Source of the DNA: Dioscorea cayenensis subsp. rotundata
Taxonomy: Eukaryota > Streptophyta > Magnoliopsida > Dioscoreales > Dioscoreaceae
Direction: 5' to 3'
DNA length: 64,000 bases
Assembly (NCBI RefSeq): GCF_009730915.1
Contig: NC_052488.1
Span: 17,850,305-17,914,304 of the forward strand
The position numbers and the translations under genes were made by a program. The notes below the pieces were generated by a model. It searched no databases. It saw nothing but the letters and a program-made list of their open reading frames with translations, and was not told the origin of the DNA. This document shows, piece by piece, positions 11,474-23,935 of the stretch; position 1 is the stretch's first letter, and the number at the start of each line of letters is the position of its first letter.

Positions 11474-11732
11474 CCTTTTCTATTAAAGTGGATAAATCAT
11501 AAAATTATTGAAAATGAAGAACAGCAAGTACAACAAGAACAACATAAAAGAAACTTGAAACAACAGACCAAAAAACCGAAGAGGAGAATTTGTCACCAAA
11601 GGTGATAAACTCCTAACAAGAAAGTGAAAAACAAAAAAAGAGGCAAACACAGCTGAGTGGAAGAGTCCACCAGGAAGCGCCAAAGGTCTACTCAGACTAC
11701 GTACCAAAAACATCCACTAGATCAGGAGAAGA

Positions 11733-12959
11733 CTACTCCATGTCGTTGGAATTTCCCTTTGGCCTCGCATTCAAGAAGACTAGCGAGCGCTTCAACTTTT
11801 GAGATGATTTCGTCAGAATATGGAGCTGGTCCCTAGCTACAAAAATCCAATCCAGTAACATGTGAATAATTACTGTACGTGAATTCATAGCATGGAAAGT
11901 AAAGATTCGCTTGTTTCTTTCAAGCCAAATTTCCAAAAACATTGCCCAGGCAAGAAGGTCCCACATGGTTCATTGTCAAACCTCTATGGAATAAATCTAA
12001 GAAGACCATACCTCTGAGATAACCTTAAAATGAGTAGGTAAATTTAAGGTTTGTTTAAAAAAGGCTCAAATTCTATCGGTAAAGTCATAGTGAATTAGAA
12101 GATGCTCTGTAGATTCTAAAGATCTGTGACATAAAACACAAGTATCGATCACACTTTACATGTTACAACCTTTTTGGCTAAATTATATGGGTTAGAATTC
12201 TGTTCTCATAAGATAGCCAACAAAAAAGAGTGATTTTGCTTGGACAACTCAATTTCTAGAAATAAGAATATAAAGCATTGTGTGTTCCTCCATCTATAAG
12301 GAATTTATAGAAAGATCGAACTTAGTAGCCTCCATTTTTTCCATATTCCATATTTTAACATCCTCTTGATCATTGGAATAGTCTGGGGTGGATGGCAAGA
12401 AAGGTAAAATCTCGGAGGAGGTTGTTGTTTGAAAAAGCAAATTCTGCAGAGAAGCATTTTGAGCAAGTTGTCTAATAGTTATCCAGGGAAAGTTGCAGTC
12501 ATTAAAGAGGTTGACCCAAATGTCTTTAGGTGCTCTACCCTTGACTCAGTTGTCAAACCATAACAATGTAGAATCTCCATTTTTTACATTTTTGGAAGTA
12601 CAAGATCAAAAGACAGTTAAGATTGTCCGAATACCTGCCCAGAAGAAGGAATTATACCTAGATGAAAAGTGAAGTAGTGTCCCTAGGCGCCCTTCATTTA
12701 GGTAATTAGCTTGAATTATTTTGGACCAACAACCCTTATGGCCTGAGAAAATTTCCCACCACCATTTACCTAGGAATGATTTATTGAATTCAAAATGATT
12801 CAGAATTCCCCACCCTCCTATTTCTTGAGGTCTACAAATTCTTTTCCAGTCTACTAGTCTCATACCTTTTGATCTCAAAACCAGGCCTTTCCAAAGAAAG
12901 TCTTTTCGGATCTTATCAATCGCTTTGATCACCCATATTGGAAGTTTAAAAACAGACAT
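11733..12959 (-). pseudogene. LINE B ORF2 C-terminal (zf-RVT-like) remnant
   Basis: Two open blocks fit the region after the polymerase in plant L1 ORF2. The right block (12606-12959) contains LPIWVIKAIDKIRKDFLWKG and RRPQEIGGWGILN-type text followed by the LGKWWW segment. The left block (11733-11966) contains FLEIWLERNKRIF and KSSQKLKRS, the usual C-terminus. The intervening zinc-binding part is shifted. The matching intact version can be read in LINE D at 62786-63931. Confidence 0.72.
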
Positions 12960-12999
12960 CCAATAGGTAGGAATTGAAGTAAGAACGGAGTTCAGTAGG

Positions 13000-15000
13000 G
13001 TGAGGAGACCCCCTAGAGAAAGATGGTTGGCCTTTCAGGATGAAATTTTTGAACGAACCATAAGTATCACTTTCATCCAGTCCTGTCTCCTAGGATGCCT
13101 ACCTGAGATTGGGATCCCTAGGTAAGTGAAAGGTAAGCAATCTCTTTTGCAGTTGAGAATCGCAGCTAAGGAAACATTAGGTTGGAATACGTAGTTAGTG
13201 GAGACTAGAAGCTCTTTGAGAAAATAATTGTAAGACCAGAGACACCTTCGAACAGATAAAGGATCAGCTTGATAATTTAGAGGTCTTCCTGTCCTCCCGC
13301 TGAGAGGATGAATAGGTCATCTGCATATTGAAGATGACAGATCTTTGTTTCTTCTTCCAACATTACTCCAAGTAAGACTCCGGAACACAATGCTTTAGAA
13401 AACATGGCGCTCAGGGTATCTACTGCGAGAGTAAAATGCAAGGGTGAGAGTGCATCTTCTTGTCTTAGACCTCACTTATATCAAATATAGCCATGTTGCT
13501 CCCCATTGACAAGAACTCTAGCCTTAGCTGAGCTCAGAATAATCAAAATCCAGGAGATCCACTGAGGCCCAAAACCTCTTGCCACTATAATGTCCAGTAA
13601 AAAATTTGAATCTAAAGAGTCAAAAGATTTTGCAAAATCTACTTTAAAATCATAGCCTAGAAGCTTTTATTTTTGAAGATTGAAGATTAGTTCTTGGGCA
13701 GCAATAATATTATCAGCTATACATCTACCTTTGATGAAAGCTGATTATGTATCATCCACAAGTAAGTCTATGACCTTACTTAACCTATTAGCCAAGATCT
13801 TAGAAATGATTTTACAAAAAGAATTTATCAGGATAATAGGGCGGTAATCATTAATGGATTCTGGTGAATTTGTCTTAGCAAATGGAACAATCTAGGTGCC
13901 CCAAAAAGATGACTAAAATAATCAGAGAAGGTCTTCCCTATGAGCTGATCCCCTACTATCCATGTTCTATTGCTCATAATGCGAGGAATGAAGTTTTTTT
14001 CATTCTACTATTGGTTGTCATGTGAAACAATTTTGTGTTGGAATCTCCTTCTTTAAGCCAAGTAATTCTTGAACATTGCTTCTAGTAAAGCTCTTCTTGT
14101 TTCAGAAGTTAGGCAAGGTCCATTTTTAAGTTCTGAAAAACGCTGAGCTTCATCATAAAAAAGAGTCATAGTTTCATTAACTAAATCCAAGGAGTTGATC
14201 TCTAGAAATATAGAGTTCTTTCGTAATGTCATAGAGCCAACTGTTTCAGATGCCCATTTTTGAAACTTAGTTTTAAGTTGATTAATTTCTTTGAAAGTAC
14301 AAAAGAACCACACACTTTCGGAGTAATCTCAGGCCACCAACCTTGGATTAGATTCACTAGATTTTCATTGGAATACTAGGATTTTTCAAAATGAAAAGTC
14401 TGAGGATTAAGGTAGTGAAGGCCAAAATCGAGACATATTGGCATGTGATCAGAGTGAAATCTATTTAGAGTGCATTAACATATTTTAGGAAAGGAGGTTG
14501 ACCAATTTTGGGAAAGCAGAAACCTATCTAGGTGAACCCAGATTGGATATGATTGGCTATTTGTCCATGTGTACCCTCTACCATGAAGGGTAGGGTCCAC
14601 TAAATTTAGTTCATCTAGAATATTTTGAGCTAAGATTACATCTCCTAGATTTGAAGGACCTTTATTCTTATCAAGAAGAGTAAACAACTCATTGAAATCT
14701 CCACAGATGATCCAGGGAGTGGAGCGCAATGTTCTAATAAAGAGAATTTCTTTCAAAGATTTGTTATTAGGTCTATAGACCGAGGAACATAAGTGATTAC
14801 AACGTAAAAAGTGTCTACATGAATTAGGGTGCCACTGACTTGAGTTTATCCCAAGTGATTACTATACCCCTTGTTGTACCTATAGCGGGTACGAAAGCAA
14901 AGGAATCAAGGAAACACCCCCACACACACACACACACAAAATGGATCTTCATAGGGATCAATGAATATCCTCAAATTTGGTCTCTTGTAAACAGGTAATA
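13000..15000 (-). pseudogene. LINE B endonuclease, linker and reverse transcriptase remnant
   Basis: On the minus strand, 14475-14756 encodes the end of the endonuclease with WIICGDFNELFTLLDKN, GYTWTN and LDRFLLSQNW. 14053-14313 encodes a helical linker. The polymerase blocks between 13000 and 13900 are readable only in pieces (a KVDFAKSFDSLD-like segment near 13630 and a GVLLG-type segment near 13370), with frequent stops. A (CA)n microsatellite lies at about 14921-14938. Confidence 0.72.
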
Positions 15001-15380
15001 ACTGCTCTAGATGAAAGTAAGCAGTCTTTAACTAGGTGGCATTTATCTGGTCTACCCAGACCTCTAACATTCCAAGAAAGCACTTTCATTAAGGATTTTT
15101 TTGGTTTCCAGTAGACAGATCTAACAAAAGAATCTGCAAATGAGAAGATTGGGCTGATCTTTCATATTCAAGTATTTTTAACAATTCAATGCATTTCAAC
15201 TTGTAATTTGGAGAGCCCAAAAAATTCATACCACACGATTTACTGTAATTAAGAATCTGAGCATTGGACCAAAAATTGAAAACGGAAGAGTTTAAAGAAG
15301 GCGTACATTCTGTCCGGTCTTCTGGGATTTTTTTTCTTGGCAGGTTTAGGTGGATGAGGGAGAAAACCTGCTTCTTCGTT

Positions 15381-16834
15381 TCACCGGGTTAAAGGTTTTT
15401 TAATTTTGTTGCTTCTTCTGACTGTAGTAACAATGGGATCTAACACTGGAAGATTTGAGGCTTGAGTCCCTTGTATCTGTGCAGACCCTGAGACTTCTGA
15501 AGCATCCAGTTCCATGCCTTCCTTACTTGGTTTGTCAGTAATCTCATCCTCCTGGAAAAAGTTTTCATGTGCTTCTAGAGCCATGTTATCTTCAATAAAG
15601 TTCACATCTTCTGCCAATTCGTCCTCCAAAAATTCCAGTTCATCATCATCCCACCCCCCCACCCCTCACCCGTCTACAAGCTCTTCATCAAGCGGGTTTT
15701 CGAAGATGGGATCAGATGGGTTCTGGTTTGTGGGCATGAATTTTTCAAAAAAGACTTTTGGAATTAAAGTCCAATCCCCATGCAAAACCACCCATGTATA
15801 CGCTTCTGGGATTGGAAATGCCGTGGAAGAAATCTTTGCTTAAGAGGCACAGAGTTCCATGCTCTAACAAGTGTAATCAAAGTTTGCTCTATATTTGCAG
15901 TAACCAGATTACCTCCAGTCGAAACTTCAAAAGGTGTAACCGTGTCTCTAATCTTAGAATTAGAATGATAATCAGAGCATTCCTTATCTCGAGGCAATTA
16001 ATGATCATCAATATTATTTCCAATTGAATTATTTGAGACCTCATCCAGAGCCACAACTAGGGGATCTATATCCATACCTAATAAAATATTGCCACCTTTT
16101 GCAATCTTATCTCCAAGTGGAAAGGAAGCATTCAAAGAGTTCAAAAGATTCTCATCTTTGGAGTTCTTATCCTGAGACTTGATCAACGGTGGAACATGAT
16201 CATCTTTGAGGATCTTATCTTGTGGAAAATAAAATGAATCAGTGATCTATCATCTGAAGAGTGCCAAACTCGAGGCATAGACAGCTCCATTTGCATGGAG
16301 ACAATACTTTGCTGGAAGATCAGATCCCTAGGCTGTTCTATGGCCATAGTAAATCCTCCCGACACACCGGTGCTATTCATCACAGTGTGTCACATCTCTC
16401 GGCATTTACACCCGCTGCCAGAGGGTTCACGTGATTTTTAGGTTCCCAACGTTCACCGGAGCTCCTTCACACATCTGGAGGATGATGTGGAGGGTCCGTT
16501 TCATTTATAGAATTGTCAGCGAACCCACTCTCCTCCATCGGCGGGTCTAGTCAGGAGCTGTGCTCCACGGACTTCCCAGGAATTTGAAAGGGAAATGACT
16601 ATTTTTCTGGCACGTTCCCCTTTAAATCATGATGCACTTGATGAGTGCTTTGCTTTGGAAGAGGATCATTGTTACGAGAGACATCCTTTTTCATCAAAAT
16701 TCTTTGACTAAGATTTGCTGTTGAAGGCCGATCGGTGGTTGCTGGGGCCTGAACCACTTTCGAACGTAAGGTTGGAATGCCATCATCTTCAAGCAGAACT
16801 TTGAAACTCCTAAAGCCAACGTCAACAATGATCT
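15381..16834 (-). pseudogene. LINE B ORF1 distal half
   Basis: The minus strand carries low-complexity acidic text (GGWDDDELEFLEDELAEDVN) near 15600-15662, upstream SSVTPFEVSTGG-like pieces near 15930, and a segment ending at 16834 that reads PKEIIVDVGFRSFKVLLEDD. Removing the MULE and one copy of its target duplication joins this frame to LRVLARLKKTIIFPK at 19232-19320, which shows that the MULE landed inside ORF1. The last open block ends in SNKIKKPLTR. Confidence 0.7.
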
Positions 16835-16843
16835 CCTTCGGGA

Positions 16844-17155
16844 GGGTAATTTTTTTTGTGGGATACCTTATTATGCTCGTGCTTCATTTTGAGCACCTTT
16901 TTTTAATTTGTATCAAAGTGAGCACTTTAATTTAATTTGCTTTCACAGGGAGGGCAATGTGGCTATTCCGGTGATTGAGAGCTGATGTGTCAACCGGAGA
17001 TCTGACATGGAAATTTAATTCCCACCTGACTTGTCCCCATTGAAAAGCCACGTGGACAACTTATCCACGTCACCCAATTCTAAGCCACGTGGACAACTTA
17101 CCCTTTTCTTCTCCCTTCTACTTCGTCTCCTTCACGTTTGTTCACAGAGAGAGCA
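16844..17155 (+). repeat. Left terminal inverted repeat of nested MULE
   Basis: Starts GGGTAATTTTTTTTGTGGGA and is matched by the reverse complement of about 18900-19222. It contains the paired words AAGCCACGTGGACAACTTA that repeat within the terminus. Confidence 0.88.
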
Positions 17156-17301
17156 GAGGTTGCCCTAACTATCTCCCGCCGTCCACCTTCTTCTCCTCCT
17201 TGTTTGCCGAAATAGAGCAGAGTTCCCAGAGAGAGTAGGCGATGAGAAACCAGGGACGCAGACCACCTCCAGAGCGCACACCAAGATACCAAATTGACTG
17301 A

Positions 17302-18203
17302 CCACCTGAAGCTAGGATAAAAAAAAGAGGGCAGAAGACTATGCTAAGAAGGAAAGATGCAGCTGAGAAAATTGGATTTTTCACTGGAAAGGTGAGCAAG
17401 AAAGGAAAGAAAATCACTTGCAGCATATGTGGAGCTGCAGGACATAACAAAAGGTTTCATGGACAACAGGTAATTTAATGATAGTAAACAAAAGTTCCTT
17501 CTTGGTTTGTAATTCAAATCCAGCTTGTATTCATCTCCAGGGAACTAACATTGGCAATGGTGGCCATGGAGAACAACCCGGGCCTTCAGCAACAACTCTG
17601 CCCCAAGATGAGGTGATTTAATCACATGCTATGAATTGAAGTCCAGCAGGTCCTAATAATTACATTGTCCTTTGCAGGCTTATGACCCTATGAGTGGAAT
17701 AGATCCACAAGTTTTGGAAGATCATTTGCAATTGGTAAGAATGTTGGTGGATCAATTTAATTTTACAATTTTGATCTTAATTTGTTATTTTATAAACTAT
17801 CAGGTTGATCACCTAATTTAATTGCAATTCAGTGAAAAATTGATGCATCTCAAAATGTCCAATTAGAACCTTTGTAGGTACTGCTATTGAAATTTGGCAC
17901 TACAGAAGTAGGACTAACTTGCAAACAATGTTGCTCAATTATTTATGCTCTTCAATAATACAGGGTATTAAATCACAAGACCAGGATGCACACAATGTTG
18001 AAGAAAGTAGGCCGAAATTGAAAAAACTTCAAACAAGGAGACAGAAAAAGAATGCCACAATTGCAGCTAATCCAGTTGAGATGGACCAGACTCATGCAGA
18101 GCCACAGGCTCCTACAGAACCAGTACAAAAGAAAACCATAAGTCAAAGACATTCTGCAAATTCAGAACTTGCAACAAAAAAGAGAAAACAATGGATTCCA
18201 TAA
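17302..18203 (+). pseudogene. MULE transposase C-terminal exons
   Basis: Four exon-like blocks are in phase on the plus strand. Block 1 (about 17302-17469) has a PPEARIKKRGQKTMLRRKDA segment and a zinc knuckle, CSICGAAGHNKRFH, the type found at the C-terminus of plant MuDR-like transposases. Block 2 is 17541-17612, block 3 is 17678-17734 and block 4 is 17964-18203, ending in a TAA. Each junction has GT and AG and phase is kept (24, 19 and 80 codons for blocks 2 to 4). The N-terminal DNA-binding and DDE domains are absent. Block 4 is basic and Gln-rich (KLKKLQTRRQKKNATIAANP). Confidence 0.7.
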
Positions 18204-18899
18204 CCTACCAGAACTACTAACCAAAAAGGAATATGCTACTCTTGAATTTTGTATTTAATTTTTGTAAGTATGTCCTATAGAATGCTTAAAGAGAATGTAA
18301 AGATGCTAATGATAATTTTGTTATGATGCAGTGTATGTAATTATGTTTTAAAGACGTACTTAGAGCCTAATTAAAGGCAATTTTGTTATGACCAGCTAAA
18401 CTTTCCAATTATAAATTTCTGTTTCAATAATTGTGTCTCACACTTGAATGCCATGTATAACTGCATATATTGTGTAAATTGGCAAGATTCAATTATAAAT
18501 TTTTATTTCAACAATTGTGTAACTGCCATGTATAACCAAAAAGGAAGATGCTAATCTTGAATTTTGTTATTTGTGAATGCCATTGATTCACAATATTTAA
18601 ATTGAAGTTTAAACCATTGATCACACTTTGTAATTCAAAAAGATTAACCTCATAATAGCAGATAAGCTTTTTAATAACTTTCACAATTATGATATTTTCA
18701 GTGTCCAAATTTTAGTTGTCCATTTACAAGATAAGAAAAGGGGGATAAATCAAAGTCTCCAGTTTGAACAGCTAGCCCTAGATACATTGCCATCTCCGGT
18801 CTCTACCTCTACGGTCACTTCGAGTGTAGATGCAGGTGTGGGGAAGTAACAAATTTGGCCAAATTCATGGTTAGGGCAAACAAGCTTTGCTTGCAGAGC

Positions 18900-19222
18900 A
18901 ATGGGAGCTCTGCTCTCTCTGTGAATGAACGCGAAGGAGACAAAGTAGAAGGGAGAAGAAAGGGGTTAGTTGTCCATGTGGCTTAGAATTGGGTGACGTG
19001 GATAAGTTGTCCACGTGGCTTTTCCATGGGGGCAAGTCAGGTGGGAATTAAATTTCCACGTCAAATCTCCGGTTGACACATCAACTCTCAATCACCAGAA
19101 TAGCCACAGTGCCCTCCCTGTGAAAGCAAATTAAATTAAAGTGCTCACTTTGATACAAATTAAAAAAAGGTGCTCAAAATGAAGCACGAGCATAATAAGG
19201 TATCCCACCAAAAAAATTACCC
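18900..19222 (-). repeat. Right terminal inverted repeat of nested MULE
   Basis: Reads inward GGGTAATTTTTTTGGTGGGA on the minus strand and matches the left repeat to about position 17155. Confidence 0.88.
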
Positions 19223-19231
19223 CCTTCGGGA

Positions 19232-19561
19232 AGATAATTGTTTTCTTGAGGCGCGCCAGCACTCTGAGAAATTGCAGCAAGGTCTCCTTCCTCTTCTGGA
19301 CATAGATGAGATCACCTAGGAGGCGCAGCACCGCTACTTTCGAATCCTAATTCCAGCAGTGTAAGGGCATATTTGATAATCGGATCCAATGGTAGCCGCC
19401 GGTGGTCAGGGCATGCGAGCCAAACTAGGGTGTCCATGGAGAAAGAAAAGTTGAGCACTGCCCTAAATGAGAGCTAAAAGAGACTGAGCCTCGTTTAATA
19501 AACATCAAAGCCATTCTCGCCGAGCTCATTATTAAGATGAAGTGATCATCAAAGGGGTGAT
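19232..19561 (-). mobile_element. LINE B ORF1 segment between MULE and Copia insertions
   Basis: The minus strand encodes LRLLGDLIYVQKRKETLLQF and LRVLARLKKTIIFPK, in phase with the ORF1 text left of the MULE. The right limit is the Copia insertion at 19567; the bases AATTC at 19562-19566 are its possible target copy. Confidence 0.75.
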
Positions 19562-19566
19562 AATTC

Positions 19567-19736
19567 TGTTAAGATAATTAGGATCCATGTATAGTTGGTA
19601 AGAAACCAAATCATATCACATAATTATAGGATATGTATCAACATTGATTGTAAGCCATAAAATTGTAATACTATCTTATATATAAATATGAGAAGGATGC
19701 AACCTGTAAGGTGTGCAAGTTACAAAACTCTAATTC
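19567..19736 (+). repeat. 5' LTR of nested Copia element
   Basis: Begins TGTTAAGATAATTAGGATCC and ends near CTAATTC, followed by TGG, where a primer-binding site would start. A TATATATAA box lies near 19676. Confidence 0.75.
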
Positions 19737-21331
19737 TGGTGCTTCTTCGGTCGGCTCAGCGGCGTTATCTCTTGGTCTCACCAACTTTATCAATGTGAAA
19801 CTCACAAGGGAGAATTACCTGCTATGGAAGGTGCAGCAGATGCCTATCCTTCGAGGGTATCAACTTCTTCGTTTAGTGAATGGATCAGAGGTCGCGCCAC
19901 CAACAATATAGTTGAGAAGGTCATCCCCAACCCGGAGTACAATGTCTGGCTTCTCAAGGATCAGCAAGTACTCGGCGCACTTCTCGTGTTGCTCGAACCG
20001 GCAGTGCTGTCGTAAGTCATTGGCTTGACATTCGCAATAGAGGTGAGGGCTGCTCTCAAACACATGTTCACATCACAATCCAAGGCCTGGATCATGAAAA
20101 TCGGATGCAACTCTCCACAACGAGTAAGAATAATCTAAGAGCGATGGAGTACTTCAACCGCATGAAATTGCTTACAGAACAGATGGCGTCTACCGGCCAT
20201 CCAATAAACGATGATGATCTGATTGGCTACATCATGGCCGGTCTTGACACTGAGTATAACCCCCTGGTTTCCTCTATCATAACCAGGTCTGACTCTCTGG
20301 AACAACAGAATCAAGCTCTCCAAATTGGTTCGACAGTCAATCTCACTTCACGAGGCTATCAAGGCGGCGGCCATGGTGGTGGTTTCGGGGAAGGCCATTT
20401 TGGTGGCGGCCAAGGTGGCGGTCATGGCGGTGGTGGTCATGGACCACTACAGAAAAGCCGTGAACACCGCGACTACTCCAAGGGCCAGAACAAGAAGGGC
20501 AGTGGTAGCTTAAGGCCTACATGTCAGGTGTGTGGTAAGGTGGGACACAGTGCATTGAAGTGTCGTCATCACTTCAATCACTCCTACCAGACAGAGGATG
20601 ATCATGTGGCTAACTACATCAACACCATCCCCTACAACGCCGATACCAATTGGTACACCGACACTAACGCCACCGACCACATCATTTGCGAGCTCGATAA
20701 GCTGACGATCCGTGACAAATATCATGGTCATGATCAGATGCACACTGTAAATGGTGCAGGTATGTTTATTAGTCATATTAGTCATTCCTCGATTAATACC
20801 CCGGATCAAGATTTATCCTTGAAATATATTCTTCATGTTACTAATGCCAAGAAAAATCTTATTTTTGTGCATCATTTAACCTCTGATAACAATGTCTTTC
20901 TTGAATATCATCCTAACCATTTTCTTATTAAGGATCGGGAAATGAAGAGAATGCTTCTTCGCGAGGAATATAGGGGTGGCCTCTATCTCCTTCTATCGAG
21001 TTCACCATCTGCGTCTTCCAAGTATGCCTATTCCGTTGCCACACCCACTCAAGAAAGATGGCATAATCATCTCGGTCATCTGTCATTTTCTATAGTTCAT
21101 TGTGTTCTTAGTCTAAATAATCTTCCATGTTCCAATATATGCAATAATGTGTCGGTCTGTGATTCATGTCAACAGGCTAAAAGTCATCAGTTACCTTACA
21201 CTACCTCACATGAACTTTCGTTGTTTCCATTAGCACTTGTCTATTCTGATGCATGGGGTCCTGCACTTACTTCTGCTGGGGGTTTTAAATATTATGTGAG
21301 TTTTCTTGATGATTTTAGCAAGTTTGTTTAG
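19711..21331 (+). pseudogene. Copia gag, zinc knuckle, protease and integrase start (nested element)
   Basis: Gag starts in the leader with LTRENYLLWKVQQMPILRGY and is frameshifted near 19900-20100. The long open part (20105-21331) has MASTGHPINDDDLIGYIMAG typical of UBN2-type gag, a Gly/His-rich linker (about residues 90-125), and an intact zinc knuckle CQVCGKVGHSALKC. A protease follows whose active site reads DTNA in place of DTGA (WYTDTNATDH). Then come the WHNHLGH pre-integrase box and VYSDAWGP at the integrase start. A TAG at 21329-21331 stands where Trp is usual in the integrase. The altered protease and the stop make it non-functional. Confidence 0.8.
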
Positions 21332-22510
21332 GTATTTCCTCTTAAAAGTAAGGCTGATATTTTTCGCACATTTGTTCATTTTCAAACTCTTGTTGAGAAA
21401 CAACTTGATAGGAAGATTCTTTGAATGTAAACTAATTTGGGTGGTGGTGGTGGGGGGTGAGTATCACAAATTACATTCATTTTTTAATCAAGTTGGCATT
21501 GCTCATCGTGTTTCTTGTCCTCACACACCATAACAAAACGGTGCAGCCAAACGAAAGCATCGGCACATTGTCGAAACTGGTTTAGCTCTTCTTTCCTTTT
21601 TGGGTGTTCCCCTCAAGTTTTGGCATGAAGCCTTTAGCACTGCCAGTTACCTCATCAATCGGCTACCAAATAAAGTTATACATAATTCCACTCCACTAGA
21701 AAAATTATTCAACATCAAACCTGATTATTCCTCAAAGGTTTTTGGGTGTGCATCTTGGCCTCATCTTCGAGCCTATAATGTTCGCAAACTTCAGTTTTGT
21801 TCTCACCGATGTGTATTTCTTGGCTGTAGTACTCAATATAAGGGCTATAAGTGTCTTGATCCAACATCTGGTCGTATATACATCTCCCGCGATGTTGTTT
21901 TCGATGAGGGAGTATTTCCCTTTGCCACCTCTTTGTGCATAAATGGTCCTCCCATCCTGTCAGAAACCGTTCTTTTTCGAACTATTCCGGGCATTGATCA
22001 TGGCCATGCGACTAATGAACCTACTAATGCTCCTGTTGTTGTGCAGCCTAATGTTTTTGTGCAGCCACAGGTTATCCCTGTGCATGGTGAGGCGGACGTA
22101 CATGACAGTATAGCCGCGGTGCCTCCGGGTGTGCTAGATGAACCGACTGGCTAGGCTTGACCCCATCTGCTCCTACTGGCACGGGATTGTCTTATGGAAC
22201 AGAAGCGGTAGTGCCTGCCGAGTCAAGGGCTAGTGCAGCGTCGAGCACTCCTGAAGCATCTGCGTCTTCTGTTGTGCCACCTGGCCCACATGGGCACACT
22301 CACCACATGACGACACGTCTCCATGATAACAACTGGGTGCCTCGTACATTCAAAGATAGTACTGTTCATTACGGGTATCGTGCCACCCGTGAATTGGAGT
22401 CGCTTGATATGGCGCTGGCAGATCCAAATTGGAAGCATGCTATGGACCAAAAATTTAATATACTTCAACAGAATGGTATCTTGACTCTTGTTTATCCCAC
22501 TCGCAGGTAG
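21332..22510 (+). pseudogene. Copia integrase remainder and linker (nested element)
   Basis: After the stop at 21331 the integrase continues with a shifted middle. The 21600-22154 block contains FWHEAFSTASYLINRLPNKV, KVFGCASWPHL and CVFLGCSTQYKGYKCLDP, which are the C-terminal integrase segments of Copia elements. A Pro/Ala-rich spacer follows (22157-22510) with HHMTTRLHDN and KHAMDQKFNILQQNG, the standard lead-in to RT. TAG stops end both blocks. Confidence 0.75.
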
Positions 22511-23900
22511 AACATCATAGAGTGCAAGTGGGTTTACAAGGTTAAGCACAAGGCAATTGGCAGCATCGACAAATACAAAGCTCGTCTAGTGGCAAAAGGA
22601 TTTCACCATCATTATGGTATTGATTATGAGGATACCTTTAGCCCAGTTGTTAAACCTGCAACAATTCGCTTGTTTCTCTCCATTGTTGTATCACGTGGTT
22701 GGGACTTTAGGCAATTAGATGTTTAGAACGCATTTTTGCATGGTGTTCTGGAAGAGGAAGTTTTTTATGCGTCATCCTCCTAGGTACACAGACTCACGGC
22801 AACCGCATCTTGTGTGCAAGCTGCATAAGACTCTGTATGGTTTAAAACAGGCACCACTAGCTTGGTATGCTAGACTGAGCTCAAAGCTACAGGAACTTGG
22901 GTTCATGTCATCTCGCGCTAACACATCTTTATTTATTTATAACAATGGTGTGACTACTGTCTATGTTCTCATTTATGTTGATGGCATTATTGTTACAGGC
23001 TCTTCCTCATTGGCGGTTCCGACTCTTTTATTAAATTTGCAAAGTGAGTTTGCCTTAAAGGATATTGTTGAGTTACACATCTTTCTCGGAATTGAGGTGA
23101 AGTAACTGGATGATGGCATTATTCTCTCTCAATGCAAATATGTTACAGATCTTCTACATCAGGTTGGCATAACGACATGCAAAGGTGCTACTACTCCCAT
23201 GTCCAACACCAACAAGCTCTCTGTTACTATTGGGGATCCGTTAGATCACAAGGAGGCCACCAAATACGGAAGCACTGTTGGGGCGCTTCAATACCCTGTT
23301 CTCACACGGCCTGACATAGCTTACTCTGTTAACAAGGTGTGTCAATTCCTTTACTCTCCTACCAACATGCACTGGACGGTGGTGAAATGGATACTTCGGT
23401 ATCTCAACCACACTACAACAATTGGTATGAAGATTTGCAGGTCTTCCTCCACCTTGTTGAGTGCCATTTCCGACCCTGATTGGACTGGATGTCCTGATGA
23501 TAGGAGGTCCACAGGTGGCTTTGCTATTTTCTTTGGATCCAACTTGATCTCGTGGAGTGCGCGCAAGCAAGAAATAATCTCTCGATCTAGCAGAGAAGCA
23601 GAATATAAAGCACTGGCGAATGCTACGGTGGAGATTGTTTGGGTACAGTCGTTACTTGGTGAACTTGGTGTATTTCAATCTCGGACAGCATGCTTATGGT
23701 GTGACAATCTTGGTGCCACCTGCTTGTTAGTGAACCCTGTCTTCCATGCCATGACCAAGCACATTGAAGTAGATTTCCGTTTCGTCCGGGAATGAGTTAT
23801 ATGCAAGGTTCTTGGCATTCGATTCATCCCTTCACAAGATCAAGTGGCAGATGGTTTTACGAAGCCATTACCGGCACAGCTACAAGAGAAATTCAAGGGC
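22511..23900 (+). pseudogene. Copia reverse transcriptase and RNase H (nested element)
   Basis: The RT lead [20 protein letters not shown] (about 22525-22590) runs into [18 protein letters not shown] and is cut by a TAG near 22723. It continues as LVCKLHKTLYGLKQAPLAWY and VLIYVDGIIVTG, so the catalytic YVDD is changed to YVDG. RNase H follows at 23199-23795 with [17 protein letters not shown] and [14 protein letters not shown], and CDNLGATCL carries a catalytic Asp. The polymerase cannot be active with the second catalytic Asp replaced by Gly. Confidence 0.8.
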
Positions 23901-23935
23901 AATCTCAATCTTCATTAGTTGTGATTGAAAGGGGC

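Larger units (their letters stand above)
11474..16834 (-). mobile_element. LINE B (L1-type), 3' segment: ORF2 and end of ORF1
   Basis: A minus-strand relative of LINE A. Read from right to left it contains the distal ORF1 (about 15380-16834), endonuclease (about 14475-15000), linker (14053-14313), reverse transcriptase (about 13000-13900), C-terminal region (12606-12959) and a last coding block at 11733-11966. The 3' end near 11474-11500 has the family's terminal box (TTATCCACTTTAATAG on the minus strand), also seen at the ends of LINEs C, D and E, but the poly-A is eroded. The element continues to the right of the MULE at 19232 and, after a Copia insertion, at 24172. Confidence 0.85.
16844..19222 (+). 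mobile_element. Mutator-like element (MULE) with transposase 3' exons, nested in LINE B
   Basis: Long terminal inverted repeats of about 300 bp (left 16844-17155, right about 18900-19222) begin GGGTAATTTTTTT at both ends. The flanks are a perfect 9-bp duplication, CCTTCGGGA, at 16835-16843 and 19223-19231. The interior keeps the C-terminal part of a MULE transposase gene on the plus strand with its introns but lacks the catalytic core, so it is an internal deletion derivative of an autonomous element. Confidence 0.92.

Noticed and set aside
14915..14940. (CA)n and other short arrays as a CRISPR-like or regulatory array
   Set aside because: Simple microsatellite in a eukaryotic LINE; no spacer structure anywhere in the window.
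17098..17450. Minus-strand hydrophobic open frames
   Set aside because: Shadows of the plus-strand MULE transposase exon and the inverted repeat.
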